Assembly (NCBI GenBank): GCA_023091735.1
Contig: JALKBU010000098.1
Span: 1 to 64,000, forward strand
Source: Trichomonas tenax
Taxonomy: Eukaryota > Parabasalia > Trichomonadida > Trichomonadidae
Direction: 5' to 3'
DNA: 64,000 nucleotides
Positions 19,811-30,450 of this stretch are shown in pieces. Below the pieces are notes generated by a model. That model worked only from the letters and a program-made list of their open reading frames with translations. It searched no databases and was not told the DNA's origin. The number at the start of each line of letters is the position of its first letter. The first letter of the stretch is position 1. A program made the position numbers and the translations under genes.

Positions 19811-20761
19811 ATGGATATAAATGCTTTTATAGTAAATGGAAGTTCCATATCAATCAAGGACAAACCGGTTCTATTATCATTGATAAGTCAATTCCAGGCA
19901 TATTGTATATTGATACCGGTGGATTCCTAAAATCTCAGCTACAATCTGTTGATTTAAGTAGATCAAACATTGAAGGAATAAAATCGAGTGAGTTTCAATC
20001 TATGACCAGAGTTCAACAAATTATATTACCTCCAACGTTGAAAACAATTGGTCCTGGCGCATTTTCATATTCTTCAATCCAAAAGCTAGTCTTTCCACCA
20101 TCAGTCACATCAATAGATACATTTGCCGTGTTTGAATCATGCTGGATGTTAAATGATATATCTTTTAGTTCACCTTCACCCGATTTCAGAATTGAAGATG
20201 GACGCTTGATATCAAATGCAGATAATATACTTATTCGTGCGAGATCCAATATTGAAGTTTTTACCTTGAATGTTTCTATTATTGGATTGTCTGCATTTTC
20301 AGTGACAACTCTGAAAAGATTTATTACTGCACCGAGTTTAAAATTGTTGGATCAATATTCTTTTATTTCTGCCTAAAAAACTTATATCCTTGGATTTTGG
20401 AAATTGTTCATTAGAACGCATCAACCAATGTTCTTTTGCAGGTTGTCTATCTCTATATTCTGTAGTATTTCCATCGGCAATCAATCGAGTAGAGCGAGAA
20501 ATCTTTAATAATTGCCCAAAGTTGAAAAGCATTTTGTTTCTAGGTGATAAAGATTTCAGCTATGTAAATATTTTTGATTCCCCTTCATCAATCAAAGTTT
20601 ATGTTCTAGATACATATCCATATAAATACTTTGCAAACTCGCGAGTGATACATATTGACTATAATGAAGTTCACCGATTGCTCTTAACCAAAATTATTAC
20701 ATGTAATTATCGAGCTTCAAATTATAAAATCGTGAGTTATCTGGTATTTATTGTTATGTAA
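19811..20761 (+). pseudogene. BspA-like LRR protein with two frameshifts (second cluster, copy B)
   Basis: It aligns along its length with 18082-18949. The homologous start is the ATG at 19811 (MDINAFIVNGSSISIK). Near 19861-19870 the frame changes, and the body (19870-20376) reads GSIIIDKSIPGILYIDTGG and LRR_5 units such as IILPPTLKTIGPGAF and LVFPPSVTSIDTFAVF. A stop at 20374-20376 is bypassed by a one-base shift. After it the last LRRs (LDFGNCSLERINQCSFAG) and the typical end (SSIKVYVLDTYPYKYF, HIDYNEVHRLL) continue to 20761. It is much less decayed than copy A, and two single-base changes may account for everything. Sequencing error cannot be excluded. Confidence 0.72.
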
Positions 20762-21136
20762 TCATATTAAGTTTGAAATTATTGAATTACTCCAATCCAT
20801 TGATTCTTTAAAACTACTAATGTATAGCTTTTATAGACATATTGTCATTCCATTGCTTCTTATTTCTTCATGATACTTTGTGTACAATATTTGATTGAAT
20901 CTAACATCACATGAAATATATATATTCCTACTCAAAAATGATAGAATATTATCTATTTTTAAAATTATCTTTCCTCAGTCGAATTTAGGCCTATGGTACA
21001 TATCATCAATTTGCACAAGTCCAGAAAGAAGGCTAGAAAACATGAAATGATAAAAATTGTTTACATGACAAAAATACTTTAACACGGTATAATTTGTCAT
21101 GCAAATTTCGAGTGTACGTTAATTATTATTTTATAT
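20762..21136 (+). promoter_or_regulatory. Upstream region with TGTCA-type motifs
   Basis: AT-rich spacer with two clear motif copies: TTTACATGACAAAA (core at 21066-21070) and AATTTGTCATGC (core at 21095-21099). Both are of the type that forms arrays elsewhere in the window. Here the spacing is looser, 29 bases. They lie 40-70 bases before the ATG of the next gene. Confidence 0.4.
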
Positions 21137-21514
21137 ATGGAGCGAAGGGATGTAACAATTACTGCATCCGGAGATCAGCTCACAGATGTTCGCCTGAAAA
21201 GGAGAATATACAACGCCACAGATGAATACCATAACGCAGAAGGTTATGTTTTAAAACTTGATTTCGAAGATACACAACCAGTAAATATGATGTACCTTCC
21301 TGAAGTTGTCACCAGTCCTGGAATAGATCCAAACAGAGTTCCTCCGTGGTGCAGGAATGAAAAAGCAAGAGATAAAAGAATGTGGAGGCAACTTCACTAC
21401 ACTGTGAAAGCTTCTAACGTGTATGGAGGTCCTTTCTTCGACAAAATACCAGAGGTACAGCCATATGTTCCAAAATCAAAGAGAAATGAAGAAAAATCCG
21501 AAGAGCAAAAATAA
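21137..21514 (+). CDS. Conserved-looking small protein of unknown function
   Basis: A 125-residue soluble protein that starts at a clear ATG (MERRDVTITASG) and is open to TAA. It has no signal peptide or membrane segment. The first half is charged (DVRLKRRIYNATDEYHN). A proline/tryptophan stretch follows (GIDPNRVPPWCRNEKARDKRMW), then NVYGGPFFDKIPEVQPYVPKSK and a Lys/Glu tail. The pattern of short Pro-Tyr and Trp motifs is reminiscent of small microtubule-associated axonemal proteins, but I do not recognise a family. Its motif-bearing upstream region and normal codon use support it as real. Confidence 0.65.
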   Translation: MERRDVTITASGDQLTDVRLKRRIYNATDEYHNAEGYVLKLDFEDTQPVNMMYLPEVVTSPGIDPNRVPPWCRNEKARDKRMWRQLHYTVKASNVYGGPFFDKIPEVQPYVPKSKRNEEKSEEQK

Positions 21515-21655
21515 TCATGTTTAAATTGTATGTTATATTTAGTGTTATATGTGCGTATTTAATAGGCAAATTTATCCATAGAAATTCATATTAAACAAAG
21601 AAATATTTAAAAATAACAAAACAAAAACAACGAAAATCAAAAAAACATAAATGAA

Positions 21656-22324
21656 CTAATCAGAACCAGCTTCGCGCCTGCGCATTCGTTGATGCAATTC
21701 CATCCATGATCGATAAAATATCGAGCAATAATCGTATATTGTCAGAAATACGACCGCAAACAACGCATTATTTCGTTCACTGACATATCCGAGTTTGTTG
21801 GAGATTAAATAAACAATACATCCCGAAACACTCCTTAAAAATGCTCTTCTTCCGCAGTATTTGTTGAAAGTATTGTGAATAAGTTTGAAAATCGCGAAGC
21901 AGAAAATTGAATCCGATGACGCGATGAATAAAGTTGCTGGTAACGTATAATAATTACTCATGCCGACAATTCTTGAGTAGCAGTAAATAAAACGCCTGAT
22001 AACGTTGACAGAATGAGCAAATATCAAGTATGGCATGTTCAATGACGTAATAATTTTCATTGGAAAACATTGTAAAATAACAAAAATCAAAATAAACAAA
22101 AGAAGACTGTGATCATAGAGTTCGTATGCATTTTTGTGTCTAAGAACGAAGATATTTAGCCAATATGGCGTTACTGCGATTAAAAATGTTTCGCAAAATT
22201 TTATTGGGACATCGAGAAGCGATCTGGCATTGCCAACAAGGAGGCAGGCCCACATATATTGGAAAGCCTCCCAATATGGCATCTGTTTCGTTTCAAATAA
22301 AGTATGATAAATGCTAAAAAGCAT
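21656..22324 (-). CDS. Multi-pass membrane protein, possibly TRIC-channel-like
   Basis: A 222-residue protein with about six to seven hydrophobic segments, for example SLLLFILIFVILQCFP, YTLPATLFIASSDSIFCFAIF and NNALFAVVFLTIYDY. It ends in a basic tail (MRRREAGSD). The order of elements resembles the TRIC (TMEM38) intracellular cation channels: an early helix, a segment ending in a cytosolic loop, then a helix with a Pro near its end, then PYLIFAHSVNVIRRF. I cannot see a diagnostic motif, so the family is tentative; another small ER membrane protein is possible. It starts 42 bases from the divergent BET-like gene. Confidence 0.6.
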   Translation of the reverse strand: MLFSIYHTLFETKQMPYWEAFQYMWACLLVGNARSLLDVPIKFCETFLIAVTPYWLNIFVLRHKNAYELYDHSLLLFILIFVILQCFPMKIITSLNMPYLIFAHSVNVIRRFIYCYSRIVGMSNYYTLPATLFIASSDSIFCFAIFKLIHNTFNKYCGRRAFLRSVSGCIVYLISNKLGYVSERNNALFAVVFLTIYDYCSIFYRSWMELHQRMRRREAGSD

Positions 22325-22366
22325 TTTTTAAAATAATTAAAAAGTGACGATATTTCGAAAAGTGCT
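22325..22366. promoter_or_regulatory. Very short bidirectional promoter
   Basis: Only 42 bases separate the ATG of the membrane protein (minus) and the ATG of the BET-like gene (plus). The minus strand reads TCACTTT at 22347-22341, a good initiator for the membrane-protein gene. No separate initiator match is obvious for the plus-strand gene, whose start region must overlap the same element. Confidence 0.55.
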
Positions 22367-25300
22367 ATGAAAGCGATTATTGTAAATCCCAAAATGTTTT
22401 TCATTCGAGATTTCGCAAATCCTCTTTTAGAGGAGATGCTGCTAAAAATTAAACAATCACCATTAGGATTTCTACTCACACGCGAGAGTAATTCGCAGTT
22501 TATTTATATAATGAATAATTATCCAAAACTTTTTCAGTATCCAGTGACAATTGATGACATATATGATAAGCTTGCTAATAGAAAATACCAATCTTACGAA
22601 GAATTTAGTAAAGAAATGAAAGAATTAAATCATAATCTCAATTTAATTTCTGATCAAGCTCACGAAATCGGTGATAGTAATATAGACACTCGGGAAACTA
22701 AGTATTACAACTGTATATCATATTATATTGAAAAAATGTTGAAAAAATATGAATCGAAAATGAATTTAGATTTTTGGAAAACAGAATTGGACAAATACAT
22801 AGGTAAAATTAACAATATTTTCAATAATTTACCAAGCAATCTTCGAGTAAATTACGTTCTTGCTTGTTCATTAAGCAATGTTAAAGCAAACAAACAAATT
22901 TCCGCAATGCGTAATCAAAAACAAACAAGCACTGGTCAGCCAGTGAACTCATATGTTTGCCCCTATATTACTGCCAAGCCAACAAATTTTGTCCCAAAAT
23001 ATGCCAAAAAATTGCCATCACCACCTGCTGTACCTGCACAGACATACCAACCGCCTTTAGCAACGCAAATCTCAGTTCCGCAGCAAAAGCCTCAGGAAAT
23101 TCTTCCAGAACCAAAACCAATTCCGCCATCGCCAGTTAAACTATTTCAACGAACAGCATCGAAGGGGCTCCCGAGTAGAACGAACTCAACAGTTATTCAC
23201 CCACAAGAAAATAAATCTTACGATAATTCTCAACAAAATATGCAAAAACAGTCATCATTGTATGACCAACAACGCACTCAAACGAATCAAGTTATTGCAC
23301 AGCAGTTACAAACTCAATCTGATTATATTCCAAAGCCTTATTTCTCTAAAGAGTCGTATAAGAACAAAACTGATATGTATGCAGATAGCAATCAACCAGT
23401 TACTCAAATGCAGCCACAAAATAAAATTTTGCCAAATTCTGACAAATCAATGCAGCAAAGTCCTCAAACACAGTATGGATATAATCAATATTCGCAGCAG
23501 AAACAAGTGTTTCATCAACAAACTCAACAATATTCGAATTCGCCTATTCAAAGTTCTATTCCCGAGCAACATTCACCAATTATTCAATCATCAATACAGA
23601 ATTCTCCAGTACCTCAACAAATGCTGTCAATGAACCAAAGCTATCAAACAAACACAAATTATAATCAAAATATGTATCAATCTCCTAACAATCAACCGAA
23701 TATGCAGCAAAATCAAAATTCGAGTATGAGTCAGCAGCCTTATAGCTATTCGAGTATCCAGCAACAGACACAGCAGACATTTGCAAACTCTAAATCCTCT
23801 CAGCAGCAATTTTCTAGTTCGAGTTTATCACAATCGCCGTATCAGAACCAATTTAATAACTCAAATATGCAGTCTGGCTCAAACATGACACATTCACCAT
23901 ATCAAAATCAACTTAATACCTCAAATAGCTCCAATATATCACAGCCTCCATATCAGAATCAATTTAATAGCTCAAATAGCTCTACTATGTCTCATTCTCC
24001 ATATCAGAATCAGATGATGCAGTCTTCATTTTCAAATTCATCAAACATGATGAATTCTCCTCAATATTCAGGCATTTCACAGTCATCTTATAATAATACA
24101 AGCAATCAAAACTGCTTGAATAGCTCCTCAAGCATGTCTCAGCAGTCATTTAGTAATTCTTCGCAATCTTATCAAAACACAAAGCCTCAGGATTCATTTT
24201 CAAATTCTTATTCGAGCCCACAAAATCAACAAAATATTCCATATCAAAGATACTCATCACAAAGCAGTCAACAATCAATTCATAATCAATATGGTAATTC
24301 CAATCAATACCAACCGACGACGCCTCAAAATTCCATGCAGATGTCTAGTCAACCCAGCTCAATGCAAATTCCAAATCAACAAAGTTCAATTTCTATGATT
24401 AATCAAACAAATCAACAGAGAACGATGCCTATGAACAGTTCCCAAAGTTCAATGCAATCTATGAACTCTCAAAGTTCATTAATGAAGAGCCCAATGAGTC
24501 AACAACCATCAGTGAACCAAACAAATACATTGAATTCAATGCAGAATGCTTTCCAGATGTTGAATCAACAGAATTCTATGCACAATTCTATGCAAATGGT
24601 GAGTCCAATGAACCAACAGAATATGATGCAGAACAAGAGTTTAACAAATCAGCAAAATCCAATGCAGATGATGAAACAGACAAATACATTAAACTCAATG
24701 CAATTCAAGCTTCAGGCAAATTCATTGAATTCAATGACAATGATGAGCAATTCAAACCAGAATACATCAATGTCAATGACTTCTCCAATGAATACTCAAA
24801 CCTCAACGTTGAATCCTTCGATGAATTCACCAATGAATTCATTAAATTCAATGTCGATTAATACACAGAACTCATCGTCGATGAATACACAAAATACAAT
24901 GAGCACACAAAATTCTTTATCCTTAGCAAGTAACCAGAAGTTACCGAATTCCATTCAACAGACATCTATAATTAACTCATTATCTTCTCTTAATCAGCAG
25001 AGTACCAGCAGCTCATTATCAATGTCAGATCAGACAAGTTCGATGGCATTAGGAAGCAGACAAAACTCATTGTCTATGGTCAGTCCAAAAAGCTCGATGT
25101 CAATGAATACCCAACAGAATCAACAAAGTCTGAGACAAACACCTTCTAATCAGCCGAAGCAGACGCAGTTTGCAACTACACCAACACAATCCCAACCTCA
25201 GTATGTTGGAGCCAAACCAAATCAATCACTCTATGGCCAGACATCAATGTCTAACCAACAGATGCAAAAGAGTCCAACTACTCAGTCCCCATATAACTCA

Positions 25301-26893
25301 TTTAGCCAGCAAACAAGTCCACCTTCTTCATATTCAAGTACTCAACCGAATCAATCATCATATTCAAATCCACCATATTCCAGCAGTCTTCAATCAAGTG
25401 CTGCCAAGCCAGGCACTCCTTCATATACACAAGCTCCACAAAGCTATACACCTCAAATGACCAACACACAACCTTCATATAGCAAACCTAGTGCGCAAAC
25501 TTCTTTCATTAATCAACCTTCGAGCCCAATGAATGCCAACAGTCAAACAAATCTAAAGAATAATTATAACTCATTCCAGCCACCACAGCAATCATCAATG
25601 ATGAGCTCTACACCTAAAGCAACTCCTCAGCAACCTGTATCAAAGATGCAAAGCCCACCGCCAAATATTCATCATGATAGTTCTAGCTCTGCAGATGAAT
25701 CTGTTTTCAGCCATGAGCAATCACCAGAGAAGCCTCCTCCACCTGTTCGAAGACCTCCACTTCTCACACAAAAGAGATCCCCTGTTCCAGTTGTTGAAGA
25801 GGAAGATGATGAATATCTATTCTTCATCACGCCTTCAAGCAAGAAGAAAGAACAAGCTCCTGAAAAGGTTGAAGATGAGGAAGAAGAAACATCAGAATTT
25901 GAAAAGTCTGAGATATCCGATATCACTTCATCACCTGTTTCGACTCCACGAAAACCAGTAACTCCATCCACATCGCCAGTACAGAACTTTATTCAACCAC
26001 CTCCGCGCCATGGTGAAAAGAGGCCTCCAGCACCAGCCCCACAACCTCAACAACCAATTGTCAGTGCACAACCTGTCCCTGCTCCGACGCCTTCTGTTGG
26101 TCGTGGAAAAACAAGAGGTAAAACAACAATGGGTGGTAAAGGAAAGTTTGCAGCAGTCAACACATATTACACTCGTAATGATGATAGCATTAAATCACAA
26201 ATATCAACACAGTTGCAGTCCCCACAAGATGCACAGCCTCCACCAAGAGTCGAAGAGAAAATTGAACCTCCAAAATCAGTTATCGTCAAAGAAGAACCGA
26301 GACCAATAGAGAAAGAAGAATCACTCGAAGATTTCGAGGAAACAAGAACATCACCACATTACGAAGCTCAACGCTTAATTCCATCAACTCAATTACAAAC
26401 ACAGAAAGCATCGAAAGCAAATAAAGCATCAAAAGCAGCTCCAAAGAGAAAGCGTGTGAAGGATGATTACTACGATCTCGAAGAGAGCGATGATGACGAT
26501 TTTGCATTCGATGAATATGATGAAGAGATCGACCGACCGAGAAAGAGAGGAAGGCCGAGAAAGAATGCTCTTGTTGATAAACCTAAACGTCCTGGACCTG
26601 GAAGACCTCCAAAGAATCCAGCAGCGAAGTTAAATAGCTTCAAGCCATTATCAAACGAAGATATGAACACTTTCTTATCTAACTTAGATAAAGCAAACAC
26701 CATGCTCGATGAGAAGAAAGTCTTAAGAGTGATTAAGAAGATGGCCAAGATTATTCAAGAAAATGAAAAGATCGAAATAGAGGAACCTGACCCACAGATA
26801 AATTTCGAAGATTTATCGCCAGTTACTATGCATGCATTAATTGAAATGTTGCAAATGTTCTTTAACAAATGGCATATTCAATATTCTGATTAA
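22367..26893 (+). CDS. BET-like protein: bromodomain-like N-terminus, long Gln/Asn/Ser-rich region, AT-hooks, ET domain
   Basis: A 1508-residue protein. Residues about 5-125 resemble a bromodomain (NYPKLFQYPVTIDDIYDKL, then YQSYEEFSKEMKELN). Residues about 170-1130 are Gln/Asn/Ser/Met/Pro-rich low complexity, with recurring SPYQNQ, SMQM and NSMQ units, and are prion-like and disordered. An acidic segment follows, then a Lys/Arg-rich part with two AT-hooks (KRGRPRKN near 1391; GPGRPPKN near 1410). The end (about 1425-1505) matches an ET/NET domain (VLRVIKKMAKIIQENEKIEI, then INFEDLSPVTMHALIEML). Bromodomain plus ET is the BET layout (Brd4/Bdf1), which reads acetylated histones and recruits transcription factors. 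The conserved bromodomain Asn is not certain. Probably nuclear. Confidence 0.8.
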   Translation: MKAIIVNPKMFFIRDFANPLLEEMLLKIKQSPLGFLLTRESNSQFIYIMNNYPKLFQYPVTIDDIYDKLANRKYQSYEEFSKEMKELNHNLNLISDQAHEIGDSNIDTRETKYYNCISYYIEKMLKKYESKMNLDFWKTELDKYIGKINNIFNNLPSNLRVNYVLACSLSNVKANKQISAMRNQKQTSTGQPVNSYVCPYITAKPTNFVPKYAKKLPSPPAVPAQTYQPPLATQISVPQQKPQEILPEPKPIPPSPVKLFQRTASKGLPSRTNSTVIHPQENKSYDNSQQNMQKQSSLYDQQRTQTNQVIAQQLQTQSDYIPKPYFSKESYKNKTDMYADSNQPVTQMQPQNKILPNSDKSMQQSPQTQYGYNQYSQQKQVFHQQTQQYSNSPIQSSIPEQHSPIIQSSIQNSPVPQQMLSMNQSYQTNTNYNQNMYQSPNNQPNMQQNQNSSMSQQPYSYSSIQQQTQQTFANSKSSQQQFSSSSLSQSPYQNQFNNSNMQSGSNMTHSPYQNQLNTSNSSNISQPPYQNQFNSSNSSTMSHSPYQNQMMQSSFSNSSNMMNSPQYSGISQSSYNNTSNQNCLNSSSSMSQQSFSNSSQSYQNTKPQDSFSNSYSSPQNQQNIPYQRYSSQSSQQSIHNQYGNSNQYQPTTPQNSMQMSSQPSSMQIPNQQSSISMINQTNQQRTMPMNSSQSSMQSMNSQSSLMKSPMSQQPSVNQTNTLNSMQNAFQMLNQQNSMHNSMQMVSPMNQQNMMQNKSLTNQQNPMQMMKQTNTLNSMQFKLQANSLNSMTMMSNSNQNTSMSMTSPMNTQTSTLNPSMNSPMNSLNSMSINTQNSSSMNTQNTMSTQNSLSLASNQKLPNSIQQTSIINSLSSLNQQSTSSSLSMSDQTSSMALGSRQNSLSMVSPKSSMSMNTQQNQQSLRQTPSNQPKQTQFATTPTQSQPQYVGAKPNQSLYGQTSMSNQQMQKSPTTQSPYNSFSQQTSPPSSYSSTQPNQSSYSNPPYSSSLQSSAAKPGTPSYTQAPQSYTPQMTNTQPSYSKPSAQTSFINQPSSPMNANSQTNLKNNYNSFQPPQQSSMMSSTPKATPQQPVSKMQSPPPNIHHDSSSSADESVFSHEQSPEKPPPPVRRPPLLTQKRSPVPVVEEEDDEYLFFITPSSKKKEQAPEKVEDEEEETSEFEKSEISDITSSPVSTPRKPVTPSTSPVQNFIQPPPRHGEKRPPAPAPQPQQPIVSAQPVPAPTPSVGRGKTRGKTTMGGKGKFAAVNTYYTRNDDSIKSQISTQLQSPQDAQPPPRVEEKIEPPKSVIVKEEPRPIEKEESLEDFEETRTSPHYEAQRLIPSTQLQTQKASKANKASKAAPKRKRVKDDYYDLEESDDDDFAFDEYDEEIDRPRKRGRPRKNALVDKPKRPGPGRPPKNPAAKLNSFKPLSNEDMNTFLSNLDKANTMLDEKKVLRVIKKMAKIIQENEKIEIEEPDPQINFEDLSPVTMHALIEMLQMFFNKWHIQYSD

Positions 26894-26944
26894 TGTATTT
26901 ATTTATAGAAATTATATTGTATGTAAACTATTTCTTATGAATTG

Positions 26945-27643
26945 TTAAGCATATAATGGAGCCTTGTAGAAGTTTGGAATGCAGTTGTATAGTCCGACAA
27001 CATCATAGGCAGCATAAAGCATCATTGGAGGATAAATTGTTTCATCCCATTGTGCAAACGTGATTCTTTTATCCTTAAATACTCCTGTTGGCTTTTTTTC
27101 AGCAAACAGTGATATCATATAATCAAAGCCTTCTTTCAAATGATGCCTCTTTAACACTGTTACAGCAATATCTTCGATTTGAGCATCTAAATAAACACCG
27201 AAAGTTTGTCTGAGCATCTTAATGTCCATTCTGATGTCTTTCATGATGAATTGGTGACTCCAAAGGAAATCCAACAAAATGGATGATGGCTTATTATATT
27301 TAATGATCAAGCATCCCAGCGAACTGCAAATTTGAAATAGTGCAATTTGTTCGTGTTTGAATGCATCCCATTCCAAATCCATTGCTAATGGCAATCCATC
27401 ATTTATCGCTTCCAATCGATCTGATAAATCAGGATCGCTGGACTGAACAAATGTTACAGGAGTGAACTGACCTTCAAAAAATTCAACTTCTTTAGTTTCT
27501 CCTGGTTTCCATGTTCCACCAATTTTCACAATTTCGTTGCGCAAAATTGATGCATCGATTCTCTTAACATTTGTAATTATAATGTATTCGCCCTGCTTCT
27601 TCATTCCATTTGTGTTTTGTTGCATGTTATTAGTTGCTTCCAT
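26945..27643 (-). CDS. DEDDy-type 3'-5' exonuclease
   Basis: A 232-residue protein with a DnaQ-like RNase D/WRN-type exonuclease domain over about residues 80-230. Exo I is AMDLEWDAF (the Asp and Glu metal ligands). Exo II lies in the stretch FIMKDIRMDIKMLRQTFG. Exo III is YAAYDVVGLY (Tyr-x3-Asp, the DEDDy form). It should trim DNA or RNA from the 3' end. It lacks the HRDC domain of RNase D and Rrp6 and the helicase of WRN, so it is a stand-alone nuclease like MUT-7/EXD-type proteins. It is tail-to-tail with the BET-like gene, 51 bases apart. An initiator TCACTTT lies 38 bases upstream. Confidence 0.82.
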   Translation of the reverse strand: MEATNNMQQNTNGMKKQGEYIIITNVKRIDASILRNEIVKIGGTWKPGETKEVEFFEGQFTPVTFVQSSDPDLSDRLEAINDGLPLAMDLEWDAFKHEQIALFQICSSLGCLIIKYNKPSSILLDFLWSHQFIMKDIRMDIKMLRQTFGVYLDAQIEDIAVTVLKRHHLKEGFDYMISLFAEKKPTGVFKDKRITFAQWDETIYPPMMLYAAYDVVGLYNCIPNFYKAPLYA

Positions 27644-27680
27644 ATGAATTAATGATTTGAAAATACCCAGATAAAAATTG

Positions 27681-27687
27681 AAAGTGA
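27681..27687 (-). promoter_or_regulatory. Initiator (Inr) of exonuclease gene
   Basis: The minus strand reads TCACTTT, a full match to the trichomonad initiator, 38 bases before the exonuclease ATG. Confidence 0.5.
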
Positions 27688-29328
27688 CTTAGTAAATGTT
27701 TTGAATTTTTATGGCGGAAATTACCGTTATTGAAAAATTGAATCAATTTAACGGTGGCACATATAAACTAAGTGTAAAATATTTTGAATATCCGATTATA
27801 TAAATGTTACATCAAAAATAGTTTATATGCAATAAAACCACAAAGTTAGCATCTCATAATTTATATTTTCCCGAGTAACTTTTTTCTTCAGAATTCTTGC
27901 GATTTCATTTATGGCATGCATATGCAAAATTATTCTATTATATTATCATGTTTTGTTGCATAGTTGGGAGCACATATTGCAGTTAATTCAAAAATGTTTT
28001 CCTCAAATAGCATCACAATCAAGCAAATTGATGAAATCACTATCATTCGATTCATTTCATGAAATTTCAAAAGATCCTTCATTAAATATCTATTATAATA
28101 TCAATATCTATTAGATTTAAATTCAATAATTGGTATTTATTAATGAACTTAAGTAACTTAGAAAAAATTAGTGTACTATAATATGATTATTTGCATTTTT
28201 CTTATTACATGGATTGATGTTATGAATGCACTGTATAGAATCGATCCATGTAATACGTTGTTTCTTCTCCAACAAAATTATAAATGGATTTTATTGAAAG
28301 TTTAGTTATTCAATTGAACCATATTATTACAATCAACTCCTCAACAAATCATATGTCTCTCATGCCATTGTATTAATACATTTCCGTGCTTCTATATGTT
28401 TTGATGAAATCATATTAAAGCACTGAAATAAGGCAGAATTTGAGAATAATGATTGCCTTCACAACTTTATCATTACATAGATAGTCAACAGTTTATCTTT
28501 TCCGACATAGAAAAAATAAAAGGCCTTTTCACTCTTACTCTTATTGTAAAAGTGGTAAAAAGTGTTGGATTGAGAGGGACAGTAAGAATTCACATCATTG
28601 CTTGTACTATAGTGTGCATAAAGACTAGGGTCCTCATTCAATGAGATTGTTATTTTAATTGAAATTACATATTCACCGAAATATTTCGAAATTAACAAAA
28701 TTATGGAATTAAATGTCAGTTAGCGAGCAGAATGCAATAAAATCAATAATTATATATATGTGCATTCTATTCTATAAGTTGATAACTGGGGAAAAATTGG
28801 CACTCGGATTTGGTTCAAAAATGAAATGGTATAATATGTGGCATACTGTGGAAGGATTAGTAATGTTTGCTAAGCGAAACTGACGAAGGACATTGAAATA
28901 CTGAGCTCATTTCGAAAATTGATTAAACAAGGTATATGTTGATCATTAGCATTATTATTTCATTGAGATTCTGTAACAAAATCAGTTAAAATATTTCGAT
29001 TTTATTTGAGATTTATCATATTTGTGTATAATTCGCCTAAATTTAGAAATTTGTCAATTGTCATAACTTAACGTCTTTGTCAAAAAATATAAAAAGTGAC
29101 TAGCGATTTGAATGAAGGTTTGACACAAGTCCCCAAAATAGTACTAAACATTATTAAATGAGACTTGTTATGTGGTTAAGATGCGTTATGTAAGAAGCGT
29201 TAAACCATTTTATTTCAGATTGACGAGGATAAAGAAGGAATTTTCATTCCTAATATAAAAAGTCACTCTGTTTTAGATAGAAAGAACATCAAAACATTCT
29301 ATTCTTCAGAGACTGAACAATAAAGCAG

Positions 29329-29788
29329 CGACAGCACTGTGATGGAACGATCTGCAGCACTATAGAGATAGCACTCACACATGGGAGAGCAGCATTTTGA
29401 ATCGATAAATTACTCGATTTCCAAAGTCTCTGTTTCAGGCTTCATTCTCAGTGTTGGTGCCACAGCACAGTTGCCTTAGTGCATTAGCACTGAGGATGAA
29501 GCCTGAAACATAGATTTTGGAGGTGTTTTTTGTTCACCACCGTATGTGTGTGCTATCTCGACGGCACTGTGATGAAACGATCCGAAGCACTATAGAGATA
29601 TCGCTCACACAGAAAGCTTGTAAACACGAAAGAAATAAATTACCTCATTTTTATTTCTTTGTTTGTGATACATTCTAACGCTAAAGTAGTCACAGGATAC
29701 TATAGCCAAGTGAAGTATGTGACGTACAAAGCTCTCAGACGCAATGATTTATGTTTTCTTGCACCAAAGTCAATGTGCTGCACGCTTG
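29329..29788. repeat. Diverged 230-bp tandem duplication with hairpins
   Basis: Two units start at 29329 and 29559. Their first 53 bases are nearly the same (GGCACTGTGATGAAACGATC-type, then AGCACTATAGAGATA and CTCACACA). Further matching blocks follow at the same 230-base offset: AAATTAC, TGTTT...CATTCT, and TGTTTT(T/C)TTG...CACCA. Unit 1 contains a long hairpin, 29421-29453 against 29488-29520, with a 23-base core of one mismatch (TGTTTCAGGCTTCAT...). Unit 2 has a hairpin of its own (29629-29639 against 29649-29660). The region is richer in G and C than its surroundings. It may be a structured RNA gene or a decayed mobile element. Confidence 0.55.
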
Positions 29789-30450
29789 ACTTCATGCATG
29801 ATAAATATGAAAATAACAAATGAAACACATATGGCAACCATAGTAAAATATACATAACACACATATAAACATATATACCTATACAACATATATCTTCTAT
29901 CCTATGTTTTGATGAGAAATAGCTGAATCATTCATTCCTTGAGTCGATTATTTTTTGTATACAAAAACATCACACAACTAGCTCAATATTGATAATCATT
30001 GATTGACACACATATTATTGCTATGTATGCAAGTTACACTATATGTTTATAACAATTAAACTCAAAATAAATGTATTTTGTTTCACTAATTAATGGATCA
30101 AATTTAAAATATCTGTAGAAAACACAATCAACACCATAACACAGTTTACACAGACATGTGCAATATAAATCCATTGTGATATTGCACAATTATCAAGATT
30201 TTCAATCCTAATTATCTAATGCAATTAAACGGTTTCTTCCAACAGTATCATTTGACACCACCACAGCATGTCCATGGATGCAGGCTATTAAACTGCACAA
30301 TAAAAAAATATATGTTTACTCCAAATTTATCGAGGAAAAAATGGATAAATGATAAGGTTATTCCAAAAAATGTGTTACCCTCCAGACTGAACATCAGGAT
30401 AGTCTTCTCTACACAGCTTGAACATCAAGACAGTCTTCTCCCCAGTCACA

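Noticed and set aside
27911..28114. 67-codon open frame (MACICKIILLYYH...) downstream of the exonuclease promoter
   Set aside because: Too short and without recognisable features; possibly a decayed gene end, not supportable.
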